A stretch of DNA of 64,000 nucleotides from Maniola hyperantus (lineage: Eukaryota > Arthropoda > Insecta > Lepidoptera > Nymphalidae). The notes beneath the pieces are model-generated. The model did no database searches, had not been told where the DNA came from, and was given only the letters and a program-made list of their open reading frames with translations. Shown here piece by piece: positions 22,481 through 33,628 of the stretch (position 1 is the stretch's first letter; the number at the start of each line of letters is the position of its first letter). Made by a program: the position numbers and the translations under genes. The stretch covers positions 11,798,534 through 11,862,533 of the forward strand of contig NC_048546.1 of assembly GCF_902806685.2 (NCBI RefSeq). The letters run 5' to 3'.

Positions 22481-22724
22481 TGTATAAACAACTCGTATAT
22501 ATTATAGAAATCCATACTTCTATGAAGTGTCTGTCTGTAATTTCGAAATAACTACCGCAAGCTCATAATATTGTTATTTGAACTGTACCATAACAGCTGA
22601 ATCAAACGTTTTTAAAAACTGTCTGTCTGTCTGTCTGTTTGAACGGGCTAATCTTCGGAACGGCAGAACCTATTTTGACGGGACTTTTACAGACAAGTAG
22701 AGGATTAACAAAGGATACTTTTTT

Positions 22725-23060
22725 AACCGAGTTTTAAAAAAGGAGTTGTGTTTTTCTACCTATGTACACAGAAATCTCCGAGATTACTGAACCGATTTGG
22801 GTATTTTTTTTAATTGATAAAGAAACTTTGCAACATTGTCCTATATAAAATGTCATTTTATATAGGACACACAGGATTTCAACTCCTCAATCCTGATGCT
22901 GCAGGGGACATGACCACCAAAACTTATGGGATTTTGAAACTGTCGGTTATAAATTGATATTGGAGGTAGGTACCTATATCTACCAAGTAAAGACTTTATC
23001 ATTGAACTCGAAGACCCACTTCTCGACCCTGATGCTGTACCTAAGGAATTGCATTGCTAA
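22725..23060. mobile_element. Unnamed interspersed repeat with internal repeats
   Basis: 'aaccgagttttaaaaaagga' is followed by blocks ending 'gaccctgatgctgtacctaag' and 'aaatcgtggtgatcccac'. The same block type is repeated three times in diverged form at 26400-26830. Confidence 0.5.
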
Positions 23061-23856
23061 ATCGTGGTGATCCCACGGAATTTTAAATGAATCATCGCCC
23101 ACGCCCGTTCGGTACCCTCATTCCGCACATTGTTTTGATTAGTCAGTCCACCAATCACAACAAAGCATTCTCCCCTGTCCCCCGCCAACATTTTACGATT
23201 TTGTTTTCATGTAAAACCTTGTATATGCGTACTCTAGGAGTTGAATTCTCTGTGCTGGCGGATTACCTATTAGGAACACATGATTACACATTCGTTTGTC
23301 TGTGAAAATAACTTTTGTTGCCTACACTTATCTATTAGTAGCGACTAAAAACTATATATACTATCTACTTGTACAAAACAAAACAAAAGTCAAAATAAAT
23401 TCCACTTTGATCTCAAAAATGAAAATTTTATTTTTATAAGTAGGAAGTAGGTACAATTCAATTTCCCTCTAAAAGCCCACTACACACATAAACACAATAT
23501 GTATCATTTTCTGTTTCAACAGTCACATTAGATGTAAGTATCATTCGACGCAGAACTATTGAAGCTCTCCATTTCATTTCTGGAATTAATAAACATACAA
23601 TCAACATAATTATATTGTGAGTATTATCTATATAGAATGTATGCAAAAAACATAGCATAACAACTTACAAGTATGGTATGGTAGACCTTTCAATATTTAG
23701 TACAGAATTGAATGTTGCAGCATCATGTTGGATTTCAGTGGTACGTATATTGGGCACATTCATTTTATTTTCCTTGTTTTCTTCTAAAAGGAATGTCTTG
23801 AGTCACTAAAATACAACATAATTCAGCATTGACAAATCTGACAACAAATAGTAAAT

Positions 23857-24050
23857 CTCTATATTATATAAAAATGAATCGCTGAATGTGTTGCTGATCG
23901 CAAATCTCGAGAACAGCTGCACCGATTTCGCTAATTATTTTTGATAATATTCCTTGAAGTACGGGGATGGTTCTTATGGAGAGAATTTTTTTTAAAAAGT
24001 CCTGAAAAAGAATCGACTGTAGGCGGTGCGAAGTTCGTCGGGGCAGCTAG
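23857..24050 (+). mobile_element. Helitron-like element, family H2, copy 1
   Basis: Starts TCTATATTATATAAAAATG, contains 'gcaaatctcgagaacagct' and 'gatttcgctaattattttt', and ends with a GCGAAGTTCG hairpin region, 'gggcagctag' and a following T. Five copies of H2 lie in the window. Confidence 0.75.
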
Positions 24051-24081
24051 TAACATAATAATTATATTATCCTAATCCTAA

Positions 24082-24342
24082 TCTAAATATATAAAAGAAA
24101 AAGGTGACTGACTGACTGACTGACTGACTGACTGACTGACTGACTGACTGACTGACTGACTGATCTATCAACGCACAGCTCAAAATACTGGACGGATCGT
24201 GCTGAAATTTGGCATGCAGATAGCTATTATGACGCAGGCATCCACTAAGAAGGGATTTTTGAAAATTCAACTCTGGAGGGGGTGAAATAGGGGTTCGAAA
24301 TTTTGTGTAGCCCACGCGGACGAAGTCGCGAGCATAAGCTAG
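24082..24342 (+). mobile_element. Helitron-like element, family H3, with GACT microsatellite
   Basis: Starts TCTAAATATATAAAAG and ends 'cgcgagcataagctag' directly followed by the T of the next element. A GACT microsatellite of about 14 units sits at 24105-24162, near the 5' end. Confidence 0.8.
24105..24162. repeat. GACT tetranucleotide microsatellite
   Basis: About 14 perfect GACT units inside the H3 element. The shorter GACT run at 9172-9199 sits at the same place in another H3 copy, so the microsatellite is part of the element and has expanded here. Confidence 0.95.
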
Positions 24343-24531
24343 TCTATAATATAAAAATGAATCACTAAATGTCATCGCAAATCTCGAGAACAGCTGAACC
24401 GATTTCGCTAATTCTTTTTTTAAATTAGGTATTCCTTGAAGTACGAGGATGGTTCTTACCGAGAGAAAAATTTAAAAAATTTGAATCGACTGTTAGGCCG
24501 TAGGCGGAACGAAGTTCGCCAGGGCAGCTAG
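24343..24531 (+). mobile_element. Helitron-like element, family H2, copy 2
   Basis: TC start at 24343-24344 immediately after CTAG of the H3 element. It ends 'cgaagttcgccagggcagctag' (CTAG at 24528-24531) followed by T. It is the middle member of a three-element head-to-tail run. Confidence 0.8.
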
Positions 24532-24732
24532 TGGAATTATAAATGTGAAAGTGTAGATGTTTGGATGTTTGTTACTCAATCACGCAAAAAAGGCTGAACG
24601 GATTTGAATGAAATTTAGAATTCTTAACTGGATTAACACATAGGCTACTTTTTATCCCGGAAAATCAAAGAGTTCCCGCGGGATTTTGAAAAATGTGAAA
24701 TCCACGCGGACGAAGTCGCGGGCATTAGCTAT
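24532..24732 (+). mobile_element. Helitron-like element, family H1 variant, 3' end overwritten
   Basis: Follows the H2 element directly. It carries 'aaatgtgaaagtgtagatg', 'cataggctactttttatccc' and 'gcggacgaagtcgcgggcat', but stops at 'tagct' where SINE sequence begins. Confidence 0.7.
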
Positions 24733-24806
24733 AAACGCGGATCGAACCCCCCGACCTCCGTTTAGAAGGCGGACGTCCTAACCACTAGGCTATCATAGCT
24801 TCACCT
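24732..24806 (-). mobile_element. tRNA-like SINE head, second family
   Basis: On the minus strand: 'gatagcctagtggttagga', 'cgtccgccttctaaacgg' and 'ggttcgatccgcg'. It truncates after box B and is embedded in the Helitron-like cluster. Confidence 0.7.
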
Positions 24807-25040
24807 AGTTTATAATATTAGTAGGATATATGTAAACTACTACCACCAGCTGTCGATACGATGCATTCTAAAATAAATCGACCGACCGACCGACAGACCG
24901 ACCGGCCAAGTACGAGTCAGACTCGCGCCCCGAGGTTTCCGTACTACAATAGTAAAATGTTTATCTCTAAATCTCTGTTTAGAGATAAGCATTTACAATG
25001 TAACTTAATTTATTACTACTATGTAACTAGAATTTCGGTA

Positions 25041-25227
25041 CATATAAAAATGAATCGCTAAATGTGTTGCTGATCGCAAATCTCGAGAACAGCTGAACCG
25101 ATTTCGCTAATTCTTTTTTTATAATATTCCTTGAAGTACGAATATGGTTCTTACGGAGAGAAAATTTTTTAAAAATTCCTGAAAAAGAATCGACTGTTAG
25201 GCGGTACGAAGCTCGCCGGGGCAGCTA
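25041..25227 (+). mobile_element. Helitron-like element, family H2, copy 3
   Basis: 'aaaaatgaatcgctaaatgt' to 'tcgccggggcagctag' plus T. The extreme 5' end is slightly altered. Confidence 0.75.
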
Positions 25228-25308
25228 GTGAAAAATAAAAATAAATAAATAGGTAAATAGTATTTTTTGACATTTTGCATGATAAATCAAAAACTATTTA
25301 GTATGCAC

Positions 25309-25400
25309 TAGATGATGCCCGCAACTTCGTCCGCGTGGATTTAGGTTTTTTAAAAATCCCGTGGGAACTTTGATTTTCCGGGATCAAAAGTCAAAGTCAA
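25309..25400 (-). mobile_element. Helitron-like family H1, 3' fragment
   Basis: In minus orientation: 'cccacgggatttttaaaaaa', 'ccacgcggacgaagttgcggg', ending CATCATCTAGT. Confidence 0.65.
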
Positions 25401-25736
25401 ATGATTTGTTCAAAATAGGTAATAAATTACTCTTTTCGATTGTCAGTTGTTGGATTTGTAAAATATAGTGTTGATAGACCTTTTTTTTTGGGTTGTGCCA
25501 CACATGACATACTTTATTCCGGCGCTTCTTCTACTTGAGGTTTTTTGACTTTATTACTCAAGTATAAGAGGCGCTGGGATAACCTAACCAGTTGGTAACT
25601 GGTAATGTGTGGTACAGCTTTAAAAAATAAACGTTTTTTCTTTTCTTTCTTTTTCTTTTCTAATAATATGCCATATGACATAATGCTGTGAAAGTAACTA
25701 AAATATACTAGTATCGCCGTTTCTATGTCTGTCAAC

Positions 25737-25790
25737 AGGTGAGATTGCAGTCAAGGGCTAACTTGTATCTGAATAAATAAATAAAAAAGT
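25737..25790 (+). mobile_element. SINE 3' end (family of 1233-1557)
   Basis: 'gtgagattgcagtcaaggg' followed by 'ctaacttgtatctgaataaa'. A second copy of the same tail lies at 25985-26040. Confidence 0.65.
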
Positions 25791-25900
25791 ACTATTTGTA
25801 CGAAGCGTTGCGTACTTTGTTTGTAAGACGGACAGACAGACAGACAACAAACTGATCCTATAAGGGTTCCTTTTTCCTTTTGAGGTACGGAATCCTAATG
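25790..25900. mobile_element. Repeat family H4 fragment
   Basis: 'cgaagcgttgcgtactttg', GACA units, then 'gatcctataagggttcc' and 'ttttgaggtacggaatcc'. Same start as the 27285 copy. Confidence 0.65.
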
Positions 25901-25984
25901 ATCTCTCTTTTTGCACTGCATTTAACCTGAATCCAAGAATTTCCGATCCGAAATAGTCGTAAGCAAGACTGTATCGTCACCTAC

Positions 25985-26040
25985 CACCAGGTGAGATTGC
26001 AGTCAAGGGCTAACTTGTATCTGAATCAATATTATTATTA
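25985..26040 (+). mobile_element. SINE 3' end, second copy
   Basis: 'ccaggtgagattgcagtcaa' to 'cttgtatctgaatcaat', then a TTA-rich tail. Confidence 0.6.
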
Positions 26041-26099
26041 TTATTTTATTACTTATAATAAAACTGTAACAGGTGAAATTCTGTACATTGAAGATATAT

Positions 26100-26830
26100 T
26101 ATTTTGAAATTTTTTTTTCGAGGGCACTCTATAATCGATACTGAACCCAAAACTGGAATTTTTTTCATTTTTGTCTGTCTGTCTGTCTGTCTGTATCACG
26201 GCCGCGCATCACGCTGAAACTACTGAATGGATTCCAATGAAACTTGGTACGATTTGACGTCATACTATGAGGAAGAATATAGGATACTTTTTATCCCGAA
26301 ATTCAGCATGGTTCCCTTAGGAGAGGGGTTGAAAGTTAAAATGTATACTGAGCTGTAATTCATTAACGCGTAGTCCGATTTCATTCATTATTTTTTGTTA
26401 GAAACCATACATGTTAAAACTTCAAGTTCCAACTTCTCAACCATCATCATAATAATGACGGGTAGCTTTTGTACTTTTGGATTTCAATCAGCTGTTTTAG
26501 GAATAGTTGATGTTGAATTGATATTAAAGGTACGCTTAGAATAAACTATCTCTGGTTTAGGTACCAAGCAACGACTTCATAATTCAACTCGATATCCAAA
26601 CTCTTCAACCCTGATGATGCAGGGTATTGCACTCCTAAGCCACTGTTGATTGTGAGATAATATTGTAGATGCCAAACATATATACCATTATTGAACTTTA
26701 AGTTCCAACTCTTCAATACTGATGCTGCAGGGTACTGCACTCCTATTCTATGGGTTTTAGGAACTGTTGTTGGTGAATTAATATTGTACCATTTACTATT
26801 GTACCAAACCACGACTACATGGTTGAACTC
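26100..26830. mobile_element. Interspersed repeat with GTCT run and three internal repeat units
   Basis: A GTCT run near 26175-26192 is followed by 'cgctgaaactactgaatgg' and 'aggatactttttatcccga'. From about 26418 three diverged units follow, each with 'tcaa-ct-cttcaa-c-ctgatg' and 'gcagggta(t/c)tgcactcc' blocks, at roughly 26420, 26580 and 26695. Related units are at 22870-23060. It behaves like a non-autonomous element with an internal minisatellite. No coding frame. Confidence 0.55.
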
Positions 26831-26954
26831 CGTTCACAAAAATCCACGCACTCCATCGAAATCCTATTCTATTCCAAACTTATTCGCCAGCGTGACAGGA
26901 GTGGAGAAGGCGGATAGGGACGTGTGAGGGGTGCAACGGATCAACGTGATTTTT

Positions 26955-27110
26955 TCCATCATCATCAGCCTGCGGTCGTCCACTGTTGGACATAGGCTTT
27001 CCCTAAAGAGCGCCACCACACCCGGTCCTCAGCCTTCCTCACCTAGCCACTTCCCGCCAGCCTCTGTATATCGTCGGTCCATCGTGCTGGAAGGCGTCCC
27101 ACACTACGCT
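26955..27110. mobile_element. LINE-derived fragment (copy of 4485-4640)
   Basis: 'catcatcatcagcctgcgg', 'ccactgttggacataggct' and 'gccagcctctgtatatcgtc' match the 4.5 kb copy closely. The plus-strand open frame here is inherited from the repeat. Confidence 0.6.
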
Positions 27111-27194
27111 TACTTATACCTACGCGGTCTCCACTCAAGAACTTTCCGGCTCCAACGGCCATCACCTCTACGACAGGCATGACCTGCCTTCTTT

Positions 27195-27273
27195 TATCCC
27201 AGAAAATAAAAGAGTTCCCACGGGCTTTTGAAAACCTACATCCACGCGGACGAAGTCGCGGGCGTCAGCTAGT
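27195..27273 (+). mobile_element. Helitron-like family H1, 3' fragment
   Basis: 'ttttatcccagaaaataaaa' to 'gcggacgaagtcgcgggcgt' and CAGCTAGT. Confidence 0.7.
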
Positions 27274-27284
27274 AAATAAATAAA

Positions 27285-27508
27285 AAAGTACTATTTGTAC
27301 GAAGCGTTGCGTACTTTATTTGTAAGACGGACAGACAGACAGACAGACAGATAGACGGACAGACAGACAGACGGACAGACGAACAGACGGACAGACGGAC
27401 GGGCAGACGGACCGATGGACGGACCGACAGACGCATGGACGGACGGACGGACTGACGGACAGACAGACAGAGGGTTCCGTTTTTTCCTTCTGAGGTACGG
27501 AACCCTAA
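27285..27508. mobile_element. Repeat family H4 with expanded GACA/GACG tract
   Basis: Between 'cgaagcgttgcgtactttat' and 'gagggttccgttttttcctt' lies about 150 bases of GACA, GACG and GACC tetranucleotides (27328-27470). Elsewhere the family has only a few GACA units. The open frame on the minus strand consists only of the resulting Ser/Cys/Val/Arg repeats and is not a gene. Confidence 0.8.
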
Positions 27509-27574
27509 AAATATAAAGAAATACCACCAGGTAGGTACCTACCTACCTATATTATTATACATATACAGGTACCT

Positions 27575-28018
27575 TTTTAGGGTTCCGTACTTTATAAGGA
27601 AAAAAGGGACCCTTAGGATCACTTCGTTGTCTGTCTGTCTTTCCGTCTCTCCGTCTGTGTCGTATCTGTCACACAAACCTATAGGATACTTCCCGTTGAC
27701 CCAGAATAATGAAATTTAGTAGGTACGTAGGTCTTAGAGCACAAGTAAAGGAATAAATCCGAAAACCATAGATTTGTGATTACAACTTACAAAAAAAAAT
27801 TAAAGTGTGTTAATGAAAAATAATTAGTATTTTCAATTTTCAATGTATAATAAGTATACCAAGTGGGGTATTATATGAAAGGGCTTTACTTGTGTATTCT
27901 AAAACACATTTTTATTTATTTTTATGCATAGTAGTTTTTGATTTATGGAGCAAAATGTCAAAAAAATACCTGAGTACGGAACCCTTGGTGCGCGAGCAAC
28001 TCGCACTTGCCGGTTTTT
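27575..28018 (-). mobile_element. Repeat family H4, complete copy in reverse
   Basis: Starts 'agggttccgtactttataagg', passes 'cttcccgttgacccagaata' and 'ccaagtggggtattatatga', and ends 'gcaactcgcacttgccggtt' with a T run. This is the reverse of the copy at 10597-10987. Confidence 0.8.
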
Positions 28019-28344
28019 TAAAATTAGATAAAATAAATAACTAAACAAAGTTACTTACCTATTGTACTAGGACCACACGAGTAGATATCCCTACTAGGAC
28101 CTCAACAACAAAGTCAGGTCAATAAACCAATGAATAAAATTGGTGTCCAAATTTCAAATTCCAGAGGTCAATGTACAAAATGCAATAAGTATTTGAAGGA
28201 CTTATTGACTCTGCTCTGCTCAATCTTCTACACATTTGCATAGCCACTGAATTAATAAACGAATAAAAATTAATTTTATAAAATCATTACGACTTTTGTT
28301 TTTGAAAACATAACAACAGTTGTCGTCATAGAAACCACAATATT

Positions 28345-28405
28345 ACACGCGCAGCCGCGCGCCGCTGGGCTGGCCCTTCCCTCCGCCACCCGCGCGGTGT
28401 CTAAT
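28345..28405. other. Short GC-rich island
   Basis: About 60 bases rich in CGCG ('cgcgcagccgcgcgccgctg' onward) inside AT-rich DNA. It has no tRNA fold, no open frame with protein character, and no other copy in the window. Confidence 0.5.
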
Positions 28406-28984
28406 GTTTTGGGGTGAGAAGCATGATGATTTTAGCCGAAATCTAGCGCTTGAAAAGGGTTGAACAGTAGTTTGGGAAAAGTATTTTTGAGAAAAAACTA
28501 CTGAATTTAGGTTTGCAAAGTAAAGTTATTTCAACTAATGAATAAATAAACTACGTGTAATGATAAATTGTTTTAGAATTTTCATATCCCTAATCTTATT
28601 TATTTACGCCCAAAGTTGTCATAGATTTAGTGTTAAAATAGGAATCTTTTGAGGCTCGTAACTTTTAAATCAATATTTTTTTCAATGTTTTAGATATCAT
28701 TGAACCTAGATAATGACGAGATAAATCGATATAATTCTTAGTTTTGTGCGTACAATATCGAATATTGTTGTATTTTCCCTCCTACGTTTGTATGGAGAAA
28801 GCACCGAACTGAGCTGCCTTAAGTTCTAACTCTAAGACTCCAGTGTAACAACTCTTGTGTAACTTTTCAAGTCTATTCTGTAGTAATATTATGATTTATG
28901 TCCAGGTGGACTTTTTTCCCCCAAAATTTGGTGGGAACCCTTTATTTCCTAGAACCTTCTTTTGTTTCCTTAGTTACCAGTACT

Positions 28985-29235
28985 GTGGTAACTAGCCACG
29001 GCTGAAGTCTCCCACCAGATCAGACCAAATTTAGAATTTATTTTCCAAATTGCTGCTCCTTGGACCTCCCTTTTATACGTCTACAGCGGCTGCGTATGAG
29101 TTCCCAGGGTGCTGGGATGGCGACTTCGTGCCGGAAAACGCAGCGTTGGCAGATCACCAACTTGTTCAAACGTTGCAAGACCGTGGTGTGTGGAAGTCCG
29201 GCAATGAACGTCTATCGGTTGTCGACGAATGAACG
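28985..29235. mobile_element. SINE body fragment plus LINE-derived fragment
   Basis: 28985-29055 repeats part of the SINE at 1233-1557 ('ctagccacggctgaagtctc'). 29080-29235 contains 'cggaaaacgcagcgttggc' and 'gtctatcggttgtcgacgaa', phrases of the LINE ORF2 C-terminal region also seen at 50390-50545 and 54400-54560. Confidence 0.5.
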
Positions 29236-29725
29236 AACATAGCATTAGAGATGGCTAGCTAATTCCGTGTGGCACAAAACCATATCAATCCAATTTCCGT
29301 TATGAGACAAGAAACCAAAGACGCTCCGTGGAATGTGCTAATAACGAGCTCAAACCCATAGAGATATCGTATACTAGAGGCGATGATGTCCCGCAAAATG
29401 GCCTCAACCTGTCCAGTGACAAAGAACATACAAAAACAGTGCGGCTACGGAAGGTAAACTCAATACAACATGAGATAACAGGTGCACTCAGACATGCATG
29501 TGTGACGGTGAGTTCAGCCCAGTCTACAAAATGCCGGCAGAGCTGAATGGCTCGATCGTGATTTTTGGCATGGCATTAATTTATGAGCATGAGAAAATCC
29601 TCAGCCACTAATTTTCCGTGTTAACGGATTTAATAAAAAAGGAAACCAAACTAAACATTTACTCGGACCAGGCGATATGGTACGATACGAATATTAGTAT
29701 GATTAGAGTGTGATATTATAATCCA

Positions 29726-29905
29726 TACTAATATTATAAATTCGAAAGTATGACTGTATGTCTGCTGTCTGCTAGCTTTTCACAACCCATCCGTTCAACC
29801 GATTTCAATAAAATTTGATACACAGATAGCTTGCATCCCGGGGAAGGACATAGGCTACTTTTTATCTCGGAAAATTAACGAAGTCGCGGGCATCATCAAG
29901 TTACA
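29726..29905 (+). mobile_element. Helitron-like element, family H1, internally deleted
   Basis: 'tactaatattataaattcga', 'tgctagcttttcacaaccca' and 'ggaaggacataggctacttt', then an internal deletion to 'cgaagtcgcgggcatcatc'. Confidence 0.7.
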
Positions 29906-30251
29906 TATAAATGTTTAAACTACATCGTGCTATTGAAAGATGATTATCTTAATATGAAGGTCCATAATATTTGATCTGAGCATCTGTGCCTCGAAAAGTC
30001 TTTTGGATGTTTTAAATAATTAAATAACAGCGCTTTTTTGACGGCTGATGTGTGAGATCTGTACCTCTACGTTCTACAACTCAACGCTTAAACCCTACAA
30101 AGATAAAGTCGGGGTTCGGAGGGTGAATTTTAATTAAATGCGTCCACGACATTAATGAGATGAAAGTGAGCTCGGCTCTTTATCGTGATTTGTTTGTAGA
30201 GTAGGTACTTGTATAATTACAAGGGTAAGATTTTATGCATCTACTATTACC

Positions 30252-30414
30252 TATAGTACGCAACAGGTCGAGATGGCGATCGGGGTGGGAACGCACCGCA
30301 CTCCCACACGGCTCAACTCTTACCCGATGCGGGATAGCGCGAGTGACGTGCGGGTGTGCAGGGCGTCCCCCACCTCATACCCCGATTGCCATCTTGACAT
30401 ATCGCGTAGGTACT
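30252..30414. mobile_element. GC-rich palindromic MITE, family P2, complete copy
   Basis: Left 'tagtacgcaacaggtcgagat', right 'gattgccatcttgacatatcg'. The inner pair is 'gggaacgcaccgcact' against 'gggtgtgcagggcgtccc'. GC content is far above the surroundings. Confidence 0.8.
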
Positions 30415-30529
30415 ATGCGTGGACCGTGAATTATCACGGTCTGCTCCGCTCAACTCCGTCCAGCTCCACGTCAGTGGAAACGCACCCTTAGGCTGCGCGT
30501 TGATGATTCAGCCAGGATAAGTCTTTTTC

Positions 30530-30785
30530 CCGCAGACGACGGGTTCCGTACCATCGTTAATAACACTTTTTATTTTACTTTAATTTTTATAGTGGTTATT
30601 TTGAAATTTTTAGTGAATATTTGTCATTATAGTGGCAATAGAAATACACATTCTGTGAAAATTTCAACTCTCTGCCTATTACGGTTCACGATATACAGCC
30701 CGCTGACAAACGGATGGACGGACGAACAGCGGAAGCTTAGTAATAGGGTCCCGTTGGCTCCCTTCGGGTACAGAACAGCAACAAC
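30530..30785. mobile_element. Repeat family H5 copy
   Basis: 'gacgacgggttccgtaccatc', 'tgtgaaaatttcaactctctg', 'cacgatatacagcccgctgac' and 'tagtaatagggtcccgttggc' in H5 order. Confidence 0.65.
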
Positions 30786-31025
30786 GTAGGTTCGTCTAAT
30801 CCAGCGCGGTGCCAACGATTATGCGGGCCGAGGAAGATTGATGACGACCGATAAACGAGGCTTAACCCTCAGAATCCACAGGATTATGACCCATAAATAG
30901 CTATTTATTTTTGCACGCAAGTTTTTCAATGTACAAGGCCTCTGATAATGTACTGTACAAATAAGTATACGTACCTAAACACAGGACTGGATTTAACAGC
31001 CATATCAAAAGCCTCGTTCAGATTA

Positions 31026-31185
31026 AGGCTCGGTCTCCACCGAAGCGGAGCGGAGTGGAGATTGTATTCTGACTTCAGTCGACCAATCAGCATAATAGAT
31101 AACGTAAAAAAATTATTACGTCATCTTTAAAAAATCTGATTGGTTGACTTTACAGATCTCCTCTCCGCTCCGCTTTGAGACAACC
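31026..31185. mobile_element. MITE with 'cggagcggag' inverted ends
   Basis: Left 'aagcggagcggagtggagat' and right 'atctcctctccgctccgctt' are inverted copies. The inner pair is 'ttcagtcgaccaatcagca' against 'tctgattggttgactttac', with a further 'taacgtaaaaaaattattacgt' palindromic centre. Only one copy was found here. Confidence 0.75.
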
Positions 31186-31849
31186 GGGCCAGGGGGTGCG
31201 TGATCATCTACCAAAGATGTGCGAGGAAGTTTCGGAGGTGTAGGCGTATATAGGCCCTACGTAGTACTAACGACTTCTCTGTAATAAGTACAAAACGGGA
31301 TATCCAATAATAAAATGTGTATGTGTGTTCATTTGTCGAACTTTTTTTTTGTTTAATCGATAATTTAAAATGTTTATCACATAAAATTAACAAAGGACGA
31401 GGATTTTACGTATTTTGGAAACGATCTATTTAATATAATTACCTACTAAAATAATTTATTTTTGACATAGGCAACATCGCTTTAGGTAGGTATGCCGCGT
31501 GTTGCGATCACGTAGTAGGTATACCGCAAAGTACTAATTTTACTCTCAAGACGCAACTTTTATTTCAAAAAATCTTAAATAAGCTTCTACTTTATCCATT
31601 GAAAACTTTACTGCGTAGGCATTGCGTGGGCGAAGGCTAACTTCGCGACCTAAGTGGGGTTTGTGTGTCAGATAGAGAGCAAACCCTTGTACCAGACGGC
31701 CTGTAAAGTATGAATACGAGTATAATAGCTATAGTAAAAGTACAGCAAGCTTTTTAGCAATTTCGTTAAGTATATACTTAATATTTTTACAAAAACTGTT
31801 TTTAAGCTTAAAAGGTCTAAGTATATACCTATACTGCTATAAGCATACT

Positions 31850-32065
31850 TCCATACTGATATTATAAATGCGAAAGTGTGTCTGTCTGTCTGTCTGCTAG
31901 CTTTTCACGACTCAACCGTTCAACCGATTTTGACGAAATTTGGTACAGAGGTAGCTTGGAACCCGGGGAAGGACATAGGCTACTTTTTATCCCGGAAAAT
32001 TTAAGAGTTCCCACAGCATTTTTAAAACCTAAATCCACGCGTACGAAGTCGCGGGCATCAGCTAA
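31850..32065 (+). mobile_element. Helitron-like element, family H1, best-preserved copy
   Basis: Starts TCCATACTGATATTATAAATG, has a GTCT run, 'tgctagcttttcacgactca', 'attttgacgaaatttggtac', 'aaggacataggctacttttt' and 'acgaagtcgcgggcatcag', and ends CTAA where most copies have CTAG. Confidence 0.75.
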
Positions 32066-32282
32066 TACATAATATTATAGCCGTAGGTATAACGCAAGGG
32101 ACGTAGATAAATCGTAGCCAAGGTCATTTTCTGTCTGTTCCGATGAGATTCTGTAAAAAGAAAATCATGAGGTGTTGTGACCCGAAAAAAGCTTATTTTT
32201 CATTCGATAGTGGGAATTTCATCCATCTCAAACATGGCTTCAAACTTCCAAATCCACGCAGACGAAGTCGCGGGCAAAGGTA

Positions 32283-32338
32283 ATAACCTCTTTCTAAAGG
32301 TTGATGTACATTATTTTCTTCCGCGTACTGTACTTAAT
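32283..32338. mobile_element. MITE family P1, terminal fragment
   Basis: 'ctttctaaaggttgatgtac' and 'attttcttccgcgtactgta' match the right arm of P1. Confidence 0.6.
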
Positions 32339-32859
32339 GTGGCTATCTGAGAAGATATCATTAACCACCAACCCGATATTCCCATTTCCCCCATTAAATG
32401 AAGACAAACCCGTATAAAAGCCAATACACAAGCTTTTTCTGTTCCCGGGGAGGCCGGGGTGGGATTACACGAAATCAGAGTCATTTAGTGACGCACCGTC
32501 GCGCGTCCCAATTATGTTACACCTTCCCGACGTAATTACTGAGCCATATTTGATTCAGGCTTCTATAAAGTCACTACAGACATGAAAGGATACTCATATA
32601 CCTAGTACTTAGGTAAAACGCGACAGATCTCCAAAAAAACAAATAGATTCGTCGTCACCATCATCATCAGGATGGTATGGAACCCTTCGTGTACGAGTCC
32701 GACTCGCACTTGACCGATTGTTTATTATTCTAGTCTGCAAGGGGAGAACACTGATGCAGAACACGCATCAGAGGCCCAACCTAATTTTAACCGACTTCCA
32801 AAAAGGAGGTGGTTCTCAATTCGGCTCGTTTTTTTTTTGGATGTAACATTGTTGGATGG

Positions 32860-32985
32860 ACTACACAAATTTCAAACGACTATTTCATCCTCTTAGGGGT
32901 TGAACTTTAAAAAATCCTTCCTTAGCGGATGTCCATGTCATAATAGTTATCTGCATGTCTTTCAGCCCGATTCGTCCAGAACGAT
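32860..32985 (-). mobile_element. Helitron-like family H3, internal fragment
   Basis: In minus orientation: 'gacgaatcgggctgaaagac', 'atgcagataactattatgac', 'aacccctaagaggatgaaat'. Both ends are lost. It is preceded by 'aaccgacttccaaaaagga' of another repeat. Confidence 0.6.
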
Positions 32986-33274
32986 AGACATCTAATGTTA
33001 GATTGTAGGACTATCTATCTCTCTGCGTTGCGCGTCGTAGGAATATCTCAGCAATGGCTGAGAATCCGATTGTGTGGAATTTTGGACAATATTTATTACG
33101 ACTGTCACATTCAAAGTAAGTGCATGTGAAACAACCTTTATTATTTCACTAAAGTGGGACAGGTGCTGGGTTTCATTTATCAAAGAGGACTTAAATTATG
33201 TCTTAGCGTATACCGACAGAGCGTGAGTTAAACTTCGGTAAGTAGGCAAGTAAAGTTAATATTTTTGTGTCTGT

Positions 33275-33628
33275 GTGTCAAGAAACCTAGAGGGTTCTTC
33301 CCGTTGACCTATAACCATGAAATCTAGCAGTAGGTAGGTCTTATAGCACACGTAAGGGGGAAAATTCGAATTTGTGGTTACATCCCGAAATAAAATTAAA
33401 ATTTGTTCTTGAACAAAAAATAATAGTATTCTCAATTTTCAAAGTGAGATTACTCTACCAAGTGGGGTATCATATGAAAGGGCTTTTTACCTGTACATTC
33501 TAAAACAGATTTTTGTTTATTTTTATGCTAAATAGTTTTTGATTTATCGTACAAAATATCGAAAAAATATGTATATACGGCACATTCGGTGCGCGGGTCT
33601 GACTCGCACATGACCGGTTTTTCTTATA
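33275..33628 (-). mobile_element. Repeat family H4, large fragment in reverse
   Basis: 'caagaaacctagagggttct', 'gtaggtaggtcttatagcac', 'ccaagtggggtatcatatga' and 'tctgactcgcacatgaccgg' in the order of the 27575 copy. Confidence 0.75.

Noticed and set aside
24105..24162. CRISPR-like or other regularly spaced array
   Set aside because: It is a simple GACT microsatellite inside a Helitron-like element, without spacers. The genome is eukaryotic.
27291..27527. Minus-strand frame rich in Ser, Val, Cys, Arg and Pro
   Set aside because: Pure translation of a GACA/GACG tandem tract.
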